A DNA stretch of 53,288 nt from Symplocastrum torsivum CPER-KK1 (GCA_019358875.1 JAHHIF010000056.1:1-53288), one strand, 5' to 3'; positions 34,933 through 44,932 are shown, numbered from the stretch's first letter. Numbers and translations are program-made. The notes: generated by a model from the letters alone, not told the origin.

Positions 34933-36045
34933 TTATTCGTTGATGCGCTCCTTCTTTCTTTTGCGATTGGCTTGAATTGAACGTAATGTCACGACTACTA
35001 GAGTTAAAGCAGTGATGGGAATAACAAATGCCAGGAACACTGTGCTGAATAACGGGAGGCTATCGTGCTGTGTGGAGTCTAAAATTAGGTAGGTAGCATA
35101 GGCAAGGTAATAAGCTAAAAACACTAGACCTTCCCAACGTGCGATGACGTAGCCTGTGAAAAAAATTGGCAGACACGCGATCGCAACAGCAATCATCACT
35201 GGAATGTCGAATCGCAGTGCGGCATTAGAAATATTGATCCCATCGGGTGAGACAATAGCGGCTAAACCAATCACTGCCAGGATGTTGAAAATATTGCTAC
35301 CCACTACATTTCCAACTGCAATATCCCGTTCACCACGCATAGTGGCAATAACCGAAGTAGCAAGTTCCGGCAAAGACGTTCCCGCCGCGATGATGGTGAG
35401 TCCAATAACTAACTCGCTCACTCCAAATGCCTGAGCAATGATAATTGCATTATCGACAAGTAAGCGTGAGCCAAGCACCAGCAACACCAAACCCCCGATA
35501 ATTAACCCCAAATTAACGACCCACTGCTGTGCTGATACACCTGAACGAACATCATCCTCAGGTACATCTTCAGATTGAGCCGCACTATTGTTCTCCTTAC
35601 GGCTTTCGTAAATCAAAAACACTGTATAGGCTATACCGCCGATTAATAAAATAACACCATCCGATCTGCCAATCTTGCCATCGAGTCCGAACAACAGCAT
35701 GAGAAACGACACACCGATCATGATCGGTACATCTAACCGAATTAACTGCCTAGATACCAGTAGGGGAGAAATCGTAGCTGCCAAACCGAGAATCAACAAA
35801 ACGTTAAAGATATTACTCCCTACCACGTTGCCCACAGAAATGTCAGCCTGACCAGCAAAACTAGCCTGCACACTTACTGCCATTTCTGGCGAACTTGTTC
35901 CGTAAGCCACAACGGTTAGTCCGATGACAAGTGGCGAGATACCCATAATTACAGCTAATTGTGAGGCTCCACGCACTAACGCCTCTGCCCCTGCGACGAG
36001 AAGCACCAGTCCGATTGCTAAAAAAACAAGTACGATAAAGCTCAT
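34933..36045 (-). CDS. Calcium/sodium antiporter (CaCA superfamily, YrbG-like)
   Basis: A 370-residue membrane antiporter with about ten spans in two inverted halves. Each half carries the CaCA alpha-repeat: VAYGTSSPEMAVS with GNVVGSNIFNVL, and AAGTSLPELATS with GNVVGSNIFNIL. It exchanges Ca2+ (or K+) for Na+ or H+ across the plasma membrane. The ATG at 36045 precedes MSFIVLVFLAIG; the eight-codon upstream extension is hydrophilic. A weak GAGAG ribosome binding site is present. Confidence 0.92.
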   Translation of the reverse strand: MSFIVLVFLAIGLVLLVAGAEALVRGASQLAVIMGISPLVIGLTVVAYGTSSPEMAVSVQASFAGQADISVGNVVGSNIFNVLLILGLAATISPLLVSRQLIRLDVPIMIGVSFLMLLFGLDGKIGRSDGVILLIGGIAYTVFLIYESRKENNSAAQSEDVPEDDVRSGVSAQQWVVNLGLIIGGLVLLVLGSRLLVDNAIIIAQAFGVSELVIGLTIIAAGTSLPELATSVIATMRGERDIAVGNVVGSNIFNILAVIGLAAIVSPDGINISNAALRFDIPVMIAVAIACLPIFFTGYVIARWEGLVFLAYYLAYATYLILDSTQHDSLPLFSTVFLAFVIPITALTLVVVTLRSIQANRKRKKERINE

Positions 36046-36207
36046 AAAATTCTCTCTGTACGATCGCAATTCTCTACTAGCGTCATGAGAAACACCCAGA
36101 TCTTTGATGACTTATTACAAGCACTGTAAGCTCTTAAAGGTCACTTCGAGTTTCACCAAAAGTACATCAAGTTCTCCTTAATCTAGGAAATAAACACACG
36201 GAGATAG

Positions 36208-37194
36208 TTACTTTTCATGAGTTTGGGCAACAGCCGCTAGCACTGCCTCATGAATTGCCCCATTACTAGCGACAATACCCTGATTATTGACCAGTTGGAA
36301 TCCACAAGCAAAGTCTAACGGCTGACCATACATATCTGTTACTGTGCCACCCGCTTCTTCCACAACAATCGCTCCTGCGGCATGATCCCAAATATTTTCT
36401 TGTCTATGTATTGATTGAGGGGAAGGTAGACGGATGTAGAGCGCCGCTTCACCCCGTGCCACTAGACCATATTTCGCCTGAGAGTCAATCCGTAGAAAGG
36501 TTTCAGTAAGTCCAGCGGCTTGAGCCACCGCCTCTTGCCGTGCCAAGTTACCATGTGCTGACTCTACACTCTCAGCCAAGCGACGTGAACCAACTGCATC
36601 AGAGTTTGCTACATGAATTGGATGTGGCTCACCACCATCCAGGGGAATCATTGTTGTTCCTTGACCTCGGACAGCAACAAAGATGACTCCTCGCTCACCA
36701 TGCGGGTGTTTTGGGTCAACAGGTAAGGCGGGACAGCCTAAGATTCCTAGCTTCACCTCACCTGCCTCAACTAGAGCAAGCGCGATCGCATATTGATCAC
36801 CACGTAAGTAGCCTTTCGTCCCATCAATCGGGTCTAATGTCCAGTATCGAGACTCTATCCCTCCATTCCCCCAATCGATCCAATCCGTAACTACTTTAGG
36901 GGTAGCACCAGCTAAGTGAACTTGGACGTAGTTAGTTATCTGTTGCAACTGTTGGGTCATTGCTGGCGATCGCAACAAGGTAGAATCTTCCTCAGCAATC
37001 ACTGGGTCAGTGGGAAAAGCTTCAGACAGAGCTTGACAAATTACCGCTTGTGCGCCGAAGTCAGCAATAGTTACAGGGCTAAAATCAGGTTTTGCGATCG
37101 CAACGGCACCTCGCTCCTCTCGGACTTGCTCACATAGGTTGGCAGCGGCAGCTACGGCTGTAATTGCTATCTGCTTTTCTCGCTTGTACAACAT
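36208..37194 (-). CDS. 3'(2'),5'-bisphosphate nucleotidase, inositol phosphatase superfamily
   Basis: A 328-residue Mg2+-dependent, Li+-sensitive phosphatase of the HAL2/CysQ type, which clears PAP from sulfate assimilation. Motifs are VIAEEDS, TLDPIDGTKGYLRG and WDHAAGAIVVEEAGG; these hold the metal Glu and Asp residues. It is longer than E. coli CysQ and resembles the plant/yeast HAL2 size. Activity on inositol or fructose phosphates is possible as well. It precedes dnaX downstream of that gene on the same strand, 31 bases apart. Confidence 0.88.
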   Translation of the reverse strand: MLYKREKQIAITAVAAAANLCEQVREERGAVAIAKPDFSPVTIADFGAQAVICQALSEAFPTDPVIAEEDSTLLRSPAMTQQLQQITNYVQVHLAGATPKVVTDWIDWGNGGIESRYWTLDPIDGTKGYLRGDQYAIALALVEAGEVKLGILGCPALPVDPKHPHGERGVIFVAVRGQGTTMIPLDGGEPHPIHVANSDAVGSRRLAESVESAHGNLARQEAVAQAAGLTETFLRIDSQAKYGLVARGEAALYIRLPSPQSIHRQENIWDHAAGAIVVEEAGGTVTDMYGQPLDFACGFQLVNNQGIVASNGAIHEAVLAAVAQTHEK

Positions 37195-37225
37195 AAGTCA
37201 AGGCTTCCTGAGAGAAGAAATGGTT

Positions 37226-39745
37226 TTAGTCACGATGGAAGCGGCTTAATCCTCTATTTCCATAAAGCCAAATTCCAGGTCGATTCGCTTCTAGTTCCCA
37301 AGGGTCTTGGAGGTTAGCTTCACGAATCCCAAAGCTAAGCGATCGCACAAACGGGATATCATCATCGTCTTGCGAATCTTCCAGATTTGATGAGCGTTGC
37401 AATGGATTAGAGGAAGTTGTGTCGCTGTAGGGTAACTGTCGAGTAACAGTTGGTTCAATTAAATCTAGTTCCTCCTCTGCTTCTGGCTCTAGTTCTATCT
37501 CAGGAATAATAACTACTTCCTCCGAGAGTGCTGTGGAAGCAACGAAAGGATTATCTTGCTGTTGATGAGTAACTAAAGGTTCACTGGGAATAAAATCATC
37601 TGCCAGATCGACAATCTCTCCCTCAAAAAATTGCTGAAGGTTTACAAGCGCCTTTTCAACTACATCACTATCGTATTCCGTGTCTTTGTTTTGTGCTGGG
37701 AGTGTTAGTGGAGAGTGATTATCAGTTGTCCCTGTCCAGCTAGGATGAGTTTCTACTTGTGCTTGAGGTTGCTCCATAACAGGAGTACCTGCCCCGGCTT
37801 GCTCTGATGCGCTTGGTGTCGCTACCGCCAAATTTTGCCTCTGGGTGGCACTTGAAGCACTATCCCTTAGAAGAACATTATTTGAATCCACGTTGAAGGA
37901 ACTAACGCCACGCTGCGCTAATAAAGCTTCTTCACCGTTTTTCTGGACAGATGGCTGTACATGATCAGACATTACCTGTCTTGTTGTCGAGGGCGGTGAA
38001 TGATTAGGTGCAGGTTGTTGAGACGGCGCGACTCGGCTACCTTGGGATGTTGGCCGGTTGACAAGCGCACTATCAAAAGCGTCAGTTGCTCTGGCTTGTA
38101 GGCTCACCTTTACCTTGCGATTGATAGCCTCCTGAAAAGCGGCTTCAATGTTCGGCAATCTTTCCTGAATTTTCTCCCGCCATGCCTGGGGAATACTCAC
38201 ACGAGCGTATTGATTATCTAAGTCTATTAGACGACCAAGCTGACGCAGTAACTCTCGCGTAGATATCGGCTTAAGCTGGGCAAGTACCTGTTGCCAAATC
38301 TGATCTAAGTCAGAATGGTCAGTTACTGTACTTGGTGCTGCTAGTGATGCCTCAGGCGGATGTGCGCTGCTGTTGTCGCTAGAGGCTACCGTTTGGCTCT
38401 CCGGAGGTGCTGTGCGATCGCTAACAGTAGGTTGTGAAATCGGGGTATTGGATGCTAGCTGTTCACGGGGAGCAGAAATCTGTGAGGCTCTTGTTACCTC
38501 GGTTGATGGTGTCGGTAGTGAGACGCTAGCAGTAGAAGCGTTGCTGGCTGGAACAGTAGAGCGAGGAGATGGCTGGCTAACGGTGTTTTGAGTTGTAGGA
38601 CTAGTACTGCGTTGTAAGCTTTGCGTTGAAGGACTTTCACTGGAGGGATGACTATTTGCTGAGTGCAATAAGCCTAACAATGTTACTTCTAACCACAGGC
38701 GTGGTTGGGTTGTGTTTTTGATTTGAACTTCGCTGTCTTTGAGGTGTTTTTGCCCCGCCAAAATTGTATTAGTGTCCAGACTTTTGGCAAAGTCACACAT
38801 CGTTATCCAGGTTGGTGTTGTTATTGCAACCAAATCGTTACGTGTTGGCGCGGTTTTAGCAATGAGCAAATCACGATAAAAGCCAGCAAGATTCTGGAGG
38901 ACAATTAGAGGCTCTCTACCTCTATCCATTAGATGACGGGCGGTTTCGAGTACGGTTTCCGGGTTATTTGATGCGATCGCGTCTGTAAGTGCCATCAAGT
39001 CCCGTTCTGGTACTGCACCCACCAAATCCCAGACTCGCTCTACTGTCACCTCACCAACTAACAAGCTCAGCTGATCGAGTAGACTTTCAGCATCCCGAAG
39101 TCCCCCTTGAGCCACTTGTGCCACTAACGTTATCGCATCGGTTGTAATACTAATGTTTTCTTGAGCAGCAATGTATTGAAGATGAGACACCATTGCCTCT
39201 AGAGGAATTCGTCTAAAGTCAAACCGTTGACAGCGAGAGATGATTGTCGGCAATACTCGTTGAGGGTCAGTGGTGGCTAAGACAAACACCACACGATTTG
39301 GCGGCTCCTCTAATGTTTTTAGGAGAGAATTGAACGCCGCACCGCTAAGCATATGGCATTCATCAATCACATAAACTTTGTAGCGACACTGAACCGGGGC
39401 AAATTGGGCGCGTTCAATGATTTCCCGGATATTATCGACACCTGTGTTGCTTGCCGCGTCAATTTCAATGACATCGAGTGCATTACCCGATGCAATGCTT
39501 TTGCAGACCTCACAGACACCACAAGGCTGCTCTGTGGGCTTATCTTGCTTCTTACAGTTGAGAGACTTTGCTAGAATCCTCGCACTAGAGGTTTTTCCCG
39601 TGCCTCTAGGACCCGTGAATAGATAGGCTGGAGCAATCCGCTCAGTACGGATAGCGTTAGTGAGAGTAGTCGCGATCGCCTCTTGTCCAACTAAATTGGC
39701 AAAAGTCTGAGGACGATATTTATGGTGTAGAGGTTCGTAGCTCAC
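37226..39745 (-). CDS. dnaX: DNA polymerase III subunit gamma/tau
   Basis: Clamp-loader ATPase of 839 residues. Walker A is GPRGTGKT (45-52), the zinc Cys residues are Cys64, Cys75, Cys78 and Cys81, and VIDECHML is the Walker B region. Domain III runs to about residue 360. After this comes a long Ser/Thr/Gln/Pro-rich linker, a tau-like helical segment (SDLDQIWQQVLAQLKPIS) and an acidic C-terminal end. No intein is seen; many cyanobacterial DNA-replication genes carry one. I saw no A-run frameshift site, so a separate gamma product is not predicted. The start MSYEPLHHKYRP is standard. Confidence 0.95.
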   Translation of the reverse strand: MSYEPLHHKYRPQTFANLVGQEAIATTLTNAIRTERIAPAYLFTGPRGTGKTSSARILAKSLNCKKQDKPTEQPCGVCEVCKSIASGNALDVIEIDAASNTGVDNIREIIERAQFAPVQCRYKVYVIDECHMLSGAAFNSLLKTLEEPPNRVVFVLATTDPQRVLPTIISRCQRFDFRRIPLEAMVSHLQYIAAQENISITTDAITLVAQVAQGGLRDAESLLDQLSLLVGEVTVERVWDLVGAVPERDLMALTDAIASNNPETVLETARHLMDRGREPLIVLQNLAGFYRDLLIAKTAPTRNDLVAITTPTWITMCDFAKSLDTNTILAGQKHLKDSEVQIKNTTQPRLWLEVTLLGLLHSANSHPSSESPSTQSLQRSTSPTTQNTVSQPSPRSTVPASNASTASVSLPTPSTEVTRASQISAPREQLASNTPISQPTVSDRTAPPESQTVASSDNSSAHPPEASLAAPSTVTDHSDLDQIWQQVLAQLKPISTRELLRQLGRLIDLDNQYARVSIPQAWREKIQERLPNIEAAFQEAINRKVKVSLQARATDAFDSALVNRPTSQGSRVAPSQQPAPNHSPPSTTRQVMSDHVQPSVQKNGEEALLAQRGVSSFNVDSNNVLLRDSASSATQRQNLAVATPSASEQAGAGTPVMEQPQAQVETHPSWTGTTDNHSPLTLPAQNKDTEYDSDVVEKALVNLQQFFEGEIVDLADDFIPSEPLVTHQQQDNPFVASTALSEEVVIIPEIELEPEAEEELDLIEPTVTRQLPYSDTTSSNPLQRSSNLEDSQDDDDIPFVRSLSFGIREANLQDPWELEANRPGIWLYGNRGLSRFHRD

Positions 39746-39924
39746 GAGACTCAGTTGAGAAGAATGGGGAGAGGGGAGGGTGTATGCTTAACCCGCACTG
39801 CCAACAGCAATAGCGTCCATCTTAGATGAATCCTGAGCCGTCTGATGTGTCGATAGTGCCACGGCTCTGCTACAACAGCATTTATGAGTTAATTTGTATC
39901 TCACAACTTTCAATTTAAAGCTCA

Positions 39925-40833
39925 ATGCCTCCTACTCGCCAAATCCAATGTTTTTACACCGATGGTGCTTGCACTGGCAACCCTGGTCCTGGCGGCTGGG
40001 GCACTGTGGTTTATTTCACTGATGGCTCTGTGTATGAAATGGGTGGTGCTGAAGCACAAAGCACAAACAACCGGATGGAAATGCAAGCGGCGATTCAGGC
40101 GTTAAAGGTTCTCAATGCCTCTGGACAAACTGAAGCCGTTACCCTTTACACAGATAGCGAATATGTCAAAAATGGTGCCACCAAATGGGTTAAGGGCTGG
40201 AAAAAGAAAGGTTGGAAAACGGCGCAAGGAAAAGCTGTTTTAAACCAAGACCTATGGGAGATTCTTGATGAACTCAATTCTCCACTAGTGGATTGGCAGT
40301 ATGTGCGGGGACACAGTGGGAACGAAGGAAATGAGCGATGTGATACGATCGCTCGTGCTTTTGCCAATGGTAGATCCTTAGTACTAGAACAGTCGTTTAG
40401 TCTTAATCCTTCACAATCAATTCAGTCAGCCACTAATCTCCCGGTAACAGGAGTATCAGATTCAAACATTGCTCCTGAGTTAGCTTACACAACTGAACCA
40501 CTGAGTGATTCCTCTTTTGACGTAGCCATGATAGACTCAACCGCTTCTCTGTCGAATACTGTACTTGACGACTTACCGCGCGAGGTGAGAGTTGGTCAAC
40601 TTCGTAACTTGGTAGAAACTCTACGCATTGCTGATGAAATTGCGAGTCAGGGCTACCTAATTAGCAGTTCTGAACTGGCTGACTTAATGGACGTTAATGC
40701 TAGCGCGGTGACCAGTCGAGGTGATCACTGGCCTTGGCGCAACTGGATTGTCTCACGAGTCCGGCGTGAAGGTAATCAAATTCTCTGGCAACTCGAACGG
40801 GTAGACCAAGTGAATGGAGGAGATGAGGAATAG
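39925..40833 (+). CDS. rnhA: Ribonuclease HI with an extra C-terminal domain
   Basis: RNase HI removes RNA from RNA-DNA hybrids. The catalytic residues are Asp13 (YTDGAC), Glu52 (RMEMQ), Asp77 (YTDSEY) and Asp140 (ERCDTIA), with His130 in RGHSGN. The domain fills residues 1-150. After a Ser-rich linker a second domain of about 90 residues appears (LRNLVETLRIADEIAS, SELADLMDVNASAVTS, WPWRNWIVSRVRR), which looks like a winged-helix-type nucleic-acid-binding unit. I believe this domain occurs in other cyanobacterial proteins. 302 residues is about twice the size of E. coli RNase HI. Confidence 0.92.
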   Translation: MPPTRQIQCFYTDGACTGNPGPGGWGTVVYFTDGSVYEMGGAEAQSTNNRMEMQAAIQALKVLNASGQTEAVTLYTDSEYVKNGATKWVKGWKKKGWKTAQGKAVLNQDLWEILDELNSPLVDWQYVRGHSGNEGNERCDTIARAFANGRSLVLEQSFSLNPSQSIQSATNLPVTGVSDSNIAPELAYTTEPLSDSSFDVAMIDSTASLSNTVLDDLPREVRVGQLRNLVETLRIADEIASQGYLISSSELADLMDVNASAVTSRGDHWPWRNWIVSRVRREGNQILWQLERVDQVNGGDEE

Positions 40834-40947
40834 GGATTGGCTATTGGGGATTGGTGACTGGGAATAGAAGACAAAGCGACAGTATTTTCTACACTCCCTT
40901 CTCCCTTGCCTCACTCTTCCCCGATCCCCAATCACCCGTCCTAATCC

Positions 40948-42180
40948 CTATTCCCCATAAACCCTACCTCGCCAAGATTTCGGTCTTTGAACAGCAGATA
41001 AGAAAATCCGCAGAACGGCTAACGGGTCTGCCAAGGGAGAAAGCCAAAATAGCCACGAGGCTTTAGGTAATGTTTGAGTGCGATCATAAGAAGGAGCGAT
41101 CGCAAATAGCAAGGCAAAGCGAATCAACACCAAAAATAAATTCAAGCCAGTGGCTGCCATTACCACTGGTGAGGACACTCCTAGCGCCAGATAACCCAAG
41201 AAAACTAGGGAGGCTGGTAGAGGAAGACCTTGGACACTCAAGAGCAACCACAAATCACTCCATAACTGACCTGTAGACGAAGCATCTTTGAGGTCAAGAC
41301 TCCGCCCCCATTCTTTCCACGTTTCGGCAGCCCCCTCATACATCCGCACCTTGACGACCTTTGCCCCATCCATAAACCCAACCTTAAACCCTTGAGCCGC
41401 AGCATAACGAGCCAAGGTGACATCATCGCAAAATGAACCCTTGGCACTCGTATAACCGTCCAGCTTGGTCAAGACATCACAGCGGCATAAGAAACACTGT
41501 CCATTTGCCATTACCCGTTCTGCCGACTCGCTATTGATGCCAGTTGGTCCAAATCTATAAACCAGGGTTATCAATAGCGAAGGTTGTAGCCACCATTCCC
41601 CTGGATATTTAAGGATGAATTGCGGTGACAGGGAAACCAAGTCAAACTTCTCGTCCTCAGCCGCCTTGATTAGACCTGCAACCAGTCCGGGTGTCGCTTG
41701 AGTATCAGCATCCATACCCAGAAACCACTCACTTTTCTGGGACGTGTGTAAATAACCCGTATGCAATGCCCAAGGACGCCCTACCCAATCCGTTGGCAAG
41801 GGATCGTCGGTAATTAAGCGAAATCTGGGGTCTTTCTCTTGGGCATCCTTGACTAAATCCGGTGTCCCATCCGTTGAGCGGCTGTCTACGACAATGATTT
41901 CTCGAACTTCATAACTCTGCTGACTCAAGCCGATTAGGCAGGGTGTCAAGCGTTCTCGCTCATTGAGCGTAGGAACCACCACACTCACCTTGCCGAGTTG
42001 GTCTGGGGTCGTGGTTTGAGGAACAATTGGTAGACGGCGCCCAGGGCCTTTGCTTAGGCGGGAGAGTAGGAGAAAAGCAGCTGGGATCTGGATGAATAAC
42101 AATGTTATTGCCAGAATGCCAGCAGCTTGCAGTGAAAGTAAGCCTGTTGACCCACTGACTATAGTTGCAACCGAATTCAC
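40948..42180 (-). CDS. cruG: Carotenoid 2'-O-glycosyltransferase CruG
   Basis: A 410-residue family 2 glycosyltransferase with an N-terminal membrane anchor (about 15-37) and C-terminal spans. The GT-A core has SVVVPTLNERERL, VDSRSTDGTPD and GMDADTQATPG. It overlaps cruF by four bases (GTGA), and this pairing identifies it: CruG attaches the sugar to the 2'-hydroxyl of myxol to make myxoxanthophyll. Start is GTG at 42180, coupled to the cruF stop. The sugar donor is not shown by the sequence. Confidence 0.85.
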   Translation of the reverse strand: MNSVATIVSGSTGLLSLQAAGILAITLLFIQIPAAFLLLSRLSKGPGRRLPIVPQTTTPDQLGKVSVVVPTLNERERLTPCLIGLSQQSYEVREIIVVDSRSTDGTPDLVKDAQEKDPRFRLITDDPLPTDWVGRPWALHTGYLHTSQKSEWFLGMDADTQATPGLVAGLIKAAEDEKFDLVSLSPQFILKYPGEWWLQPSLLITLVYRFGPTGINSESAERVMANGQCFLCRCDVLTKLDGYTSAKGSFCDDVTLARYAAAQGFKVGFMDGAKVVKVRMYEGAAETWKEWGRSLDLKDASSTGQLWSDLWLLLSVQGLPLPASLVFLGYLALGVSSPVVMAATGLNLFLVLIRFALLFAIAPSYDRTQTLPKASWLFWLSPLADPLAVLRIFLSAVQRPKSWRGRVYGE

Positions 42181-43127
42181 TTAGGCATAACTCCCATCGA
42201 TGCCACTGGCACTTGAGTCGTTGGGATCTCAGTGAGTCTGGTATTTTCACCTTGATCTGGTGGCATTGACGTTGGTGCGGATGAAGCCATCCACCACAGA
42301 ATCACAGCAGGAAGAATGCCCAAAAGGACGCTCAACCCGATTGGAACCCAAAGCCCAACACCAAACAGAGTGAGTACAGCGCTAAAAGCAATGTTACTGA
42401 TATAAACAACCAGAGGAAATATCAACTGCTGACGCGATAAGACAATAGGCTTTTTGTTCCAGAACAATGCTGCTACACCCATAAACAGACCACCAGTGGC
42501 GATCCAACCTGCAAAATTACGGTAGGGTGTTCCAAAAAAGGAGCCTACTTCCCCAAAGTGCCAGAAGGGATAAGCGGTTTGGCTCATCGCTGGATCAAGG
42601 GCAAAGTCCCAGGATGTCAGGAGTATGGCTCCCAAGGCAACGCTCAAGATGGGGCGCAAAAAGCTGATAGGATTCCCAGTTTTTACTTTGGCATTGATTG
42701 CGCTAAGAGCCAGTAGATAACAAACAAATCCCATGTAGAACCAGGAAAGGGGAACGGTGAAGGGGACAAGTCCAGCAACCTTGTAACCTAACCCACTTAA
42801 GTAGCCGTACTCTCCAAAGGGGAAGCCAGTACTGGTGCCTAGCAATTCACTACCCAAAGAGAGAAAAACAGCAGGTATCATGAACGTCAGCCATTGCCAC
42901 AGTCCTAAGGTTCGGTAGGCATAAATCGCTACAGCTACCGTACCCAGAATAATGTTGACGACTCCACCCCCTGACATTGACCAAGCAAACACCTTCTGCC
43001 CAAAAGGCCCTAAGTCCGCGAGCAGTTCTGGATGGGGTATGACGAGCAGTAGCCCTGCTAGCCCAAAGACCATTGCAAAAATATGACCAACAAGAAAAGA
43101 GCGCTCAAGATTGACAAGTTGCTTCAT
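42177..43127 (-). CDS. cruF: Carotenoid 1'-hydroxylase (hydratase) CruF
   Basis: A 316-residue membrane protein of the CruF/CrtC-like DUF422 family with about eight spans. It hydrates the psi end of gamma-carotene derivatives toward myxol. Family look: SLGSELLGTSTGFPFGEYGY, YKVAGLVPFTVPLSWFYMG and SWDFALDPAMS. An AGGAG ribosome binding site lies six bases before the ATG, and the leader can form two hairpins. Operon with cruG. The products protect the cell surface and thylakoid membranes from light stress. Confidence 0.88.
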   Translation of the reverse strand: MKQLVNLERSFLVGHIFAMVFGLAGLLLVIPHPELLADLGPFGQKVFAWSMSGGGVVNIILGTVAVAIYAYRTLGLWQWLTFMIPAVFLSLGSELLGTSTGFPFGEYGYLSGLGYKVAGLVPFTVPLSWFYMGFVCYLLALSAINAKVKTGNPISFLRPILSVALGAILLTSWDFALDPAMSQTAYPFWHFGEVGSFFGTPYRNFAGWIATGGLFMGVAALFWNKKPIVLSRQQLIFPLVVYISNIAFSAVLTLFGVGLWVPIGLSVLLGILPAVILWWMASSAPTSMPPDQGENTRLTEIPTTQVPVASMGVMPK

Positions 43128-43151
43128 TAGAAACTCCTAACACGGTTGAAG

Positions 43152-43194
43152 CCCGGAGCAAGAACCGGGAGAGCCGCATCCTTTTGAAGGCGGC
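43152..43194 (-). promoter_or_regulatory. Hairpin-containing 5' leader of cruF
   Basis: On the minus strand, GCCGC-N12-GCGGC (43173-43194) is followed closely by CCCGG-N8-CCGGG (43152-43169), then the AGGAG ribosome binding site. Two adjacent stems this near the start might regulate translation or carry a ligand-sensing fold. No known riboswitch class is recognised. Confidence 0.3.
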
Positions 43195-43200
43195 ATCGAT

Positions 43201-43678
43201 ATTGTTTTGAGCAGGAACAAGATTAGTTGTTTAATAGTTTACAAATGTTTATGAACAATTCCTCTGTCGTAAATAGAGATTATTTATCGCTTAGTGGGTC
43301 AATTTGACATAATATTCAAATCCTCAGGAACAGAATCCTCAGCTTTTCGCAACGCCGAGAAATTATTTAGATCTGTGAAATGTTAACACTGCTTCTAGAT
43401 GTAGTGTGTTGCAACATAGAACTTTTAGAGGGAGCCACAGAACTCCTTTCCCTAAAACTTTAGGTGTACCTAGATTTAGTGAATAAGGAGTATATTTCAA
43501 CGCTTCCAAGCGTGAAAATCTCCATCCGATGCAGTAACCCGTAGGAACAGGACGGTGAAATGATGGGAAAATCGTTAATATATTGGCAGTAACCTCAGTC
43601 TTGTCATTATATTTTGTTGAGCAAGCCTGTTAGTCGCCTCTGCTATCTGCCATCAGCTTCATCGCCTCTGTACCCAAC
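43201..43678. other. Intergenic region between cruF and the GNAT gene
   Basis: About 480 bases with no ORF of protein-like composition, no tRNA and no strong terminator. It should contain the divergent promoters of cruF and the GNAT gene. GAATAAGGAG at about 43480 resembles a ribosome binding site but no frame follows it. Confidence 0.45.
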
Positions 43679-44932
43679 ATGAATTCACCTGTGTCGGAAA
43701 ACGAGAAGAATGTGATTCGCCCCATCCAATACCGTGATTTGGAGGCAATCGAACAGCTTACTACAGGGGTAACTGATGCCGATAGCAACAGTTGCTCAAC
43801 GACCTTTGATCGGCAGCTTCAGCAGGTTAAACGCTGGTATTGGCTGTTCAAGTTTTTGAGTTGGTTCCCGAACCCATACCAGTATGCTTTCTGTGTTTAT
43901 GTTGTTGGGCAAATCCAGCAGATTCGCGGGCTAATTAAGATTGCGCCGTTTAATCGCACCCGCAGCACTTGGCGGGTAGAGCGGGTATTAGTCGATGCTG
44001 AGACTCCCCAACTAAAAAACATACCAGTAATGTCCGAACTTGGTTCTGGGCTATTAAGGCATTGCTTTGAGGCGATTTGGGAGGCGCGAACCTGGGTACT
44101 AGAGGTCAATATTCATCACAAATCGACACTTGCTCTTTATCGGCAAAATGGTTTCCAGCCGTTAGCGCAATTGACGTATTGGGCGATCGCACCGGAATTA
44201 CTCCAAGAACTCGCTAAGCACGAGCCAGATGTACCTAATTTGCTTCCAGTGAGTAATGCTGATGCCCAACTGCTGTATCAGCTAGATACAGTCTCCATGC
44301 CGCCCTTAGTGCGCCAGGTGTTTGACCGCCACATCCAGGACTTTAAAACAGGCGTTCTAAGATCGTTCCTGGGGAATGTGCAGCAGTGGTTTAATCATAC
44401 AGAGGTAGTCAGTGGCTATGTATTTGAACCGCAGCGTAAAGCCGCGATCGGGTATTTTAAGTTGCGGCTGTGCCGTGATGGCTCCACTTCCCACGAAGCT
44501 GAGCTAACTGTCCACCCTGCTTATACATTTCTGTACCCAGAGCTACTGGCTCAAATGGCACGGGTTGTCCAAGAGTTACCCCCGCAATCCCTGCAACTGG
44601 CTTCCGCTGACTATCAGCCAGAACGCGAAGAGTATCTGGAACAGCTTGGAGCAGAACGAATAGAGCATACATTGCTGATGTCTCGTTCTGTCTGGCACAA
44701 GCTACGGGAAGCTAAGCCTTTGGAAGGGTTACAGTTATCCGATGTACTCCAAGGGCTACAGCCAGCACGCACACCGATACCCAGTCGTATGACTTGGCTG
44801 AAATCGCTATCTAAAACGCCTCAAGTGGCTCTGAAAGCCGAGACAGCTCATCCTGTCTCTACCTCTCCTCAAGCATTACTGAAGGAGAAAAAGCTACCTT
44901 CTGAGTCTTCAGAAACTCGGATTAGGGATTGA
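43679..44932 (+). CDS. GNAT family N-acetyltransferase, long form
   Basis: A 417-residue protein. Residues 10-175 look like a GNAT domain (VIRPIQYRDLEAIEQL; WRVERVLVD; LYRQNGFQPL). A second half (about 195-345) has a related look (ELTVHPAYTFLYPELL, LEQLGAERIEHTLLMSR), so it may be a tandem GNAT. The tail is Ser/Lys-rich. Substrate unknown. ATG at 43679 is a good match to the first conserved strand. It is 92 bases ahead of ruvX in the same direction. Confidence 0.78.
   Translation: MNSPVSENEKNVIRPIQYRDLEAIEQLTTGVTDADSNSCSTTFDRQLQQVKRWYWLFKFLSWFPNPYQYAFCVYVVGQIQQIRGLIKIAPFNRTRSTWRVERVLVDAETPQLKNIPVMSELGSGLLRHCFEAIWEARTWVLEVNIHHKSTLALYRQNGFQPLAQLTYWAIAPELLQELAKHEPDVPNLLPVSNADAQLLYQLDTVSMPPLVRQVFDRHIQDFKTGVLRSFLGNVQQWFNHTEVVSGYVFEPQRKAAIGYFKLRLCRDGSTSHEAELTVHPAYTFLYPELLAQMARVVQELPPQSLQLASADYQPEREEYLEQLGAERIEHTLLMSRSVWHKLREAKPLEGLQLSDVLQGLQPARTPIPSRMTWLKSLSKTPQVALKAETAHPVSTSPQALLKEKKLPSESSETRIRD

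Noticed and set aside
37226..39745. Search for an intein or programmed frameshift in dnaX
   Set aside because: No splice-type residues and no A-run slippery site were seen.
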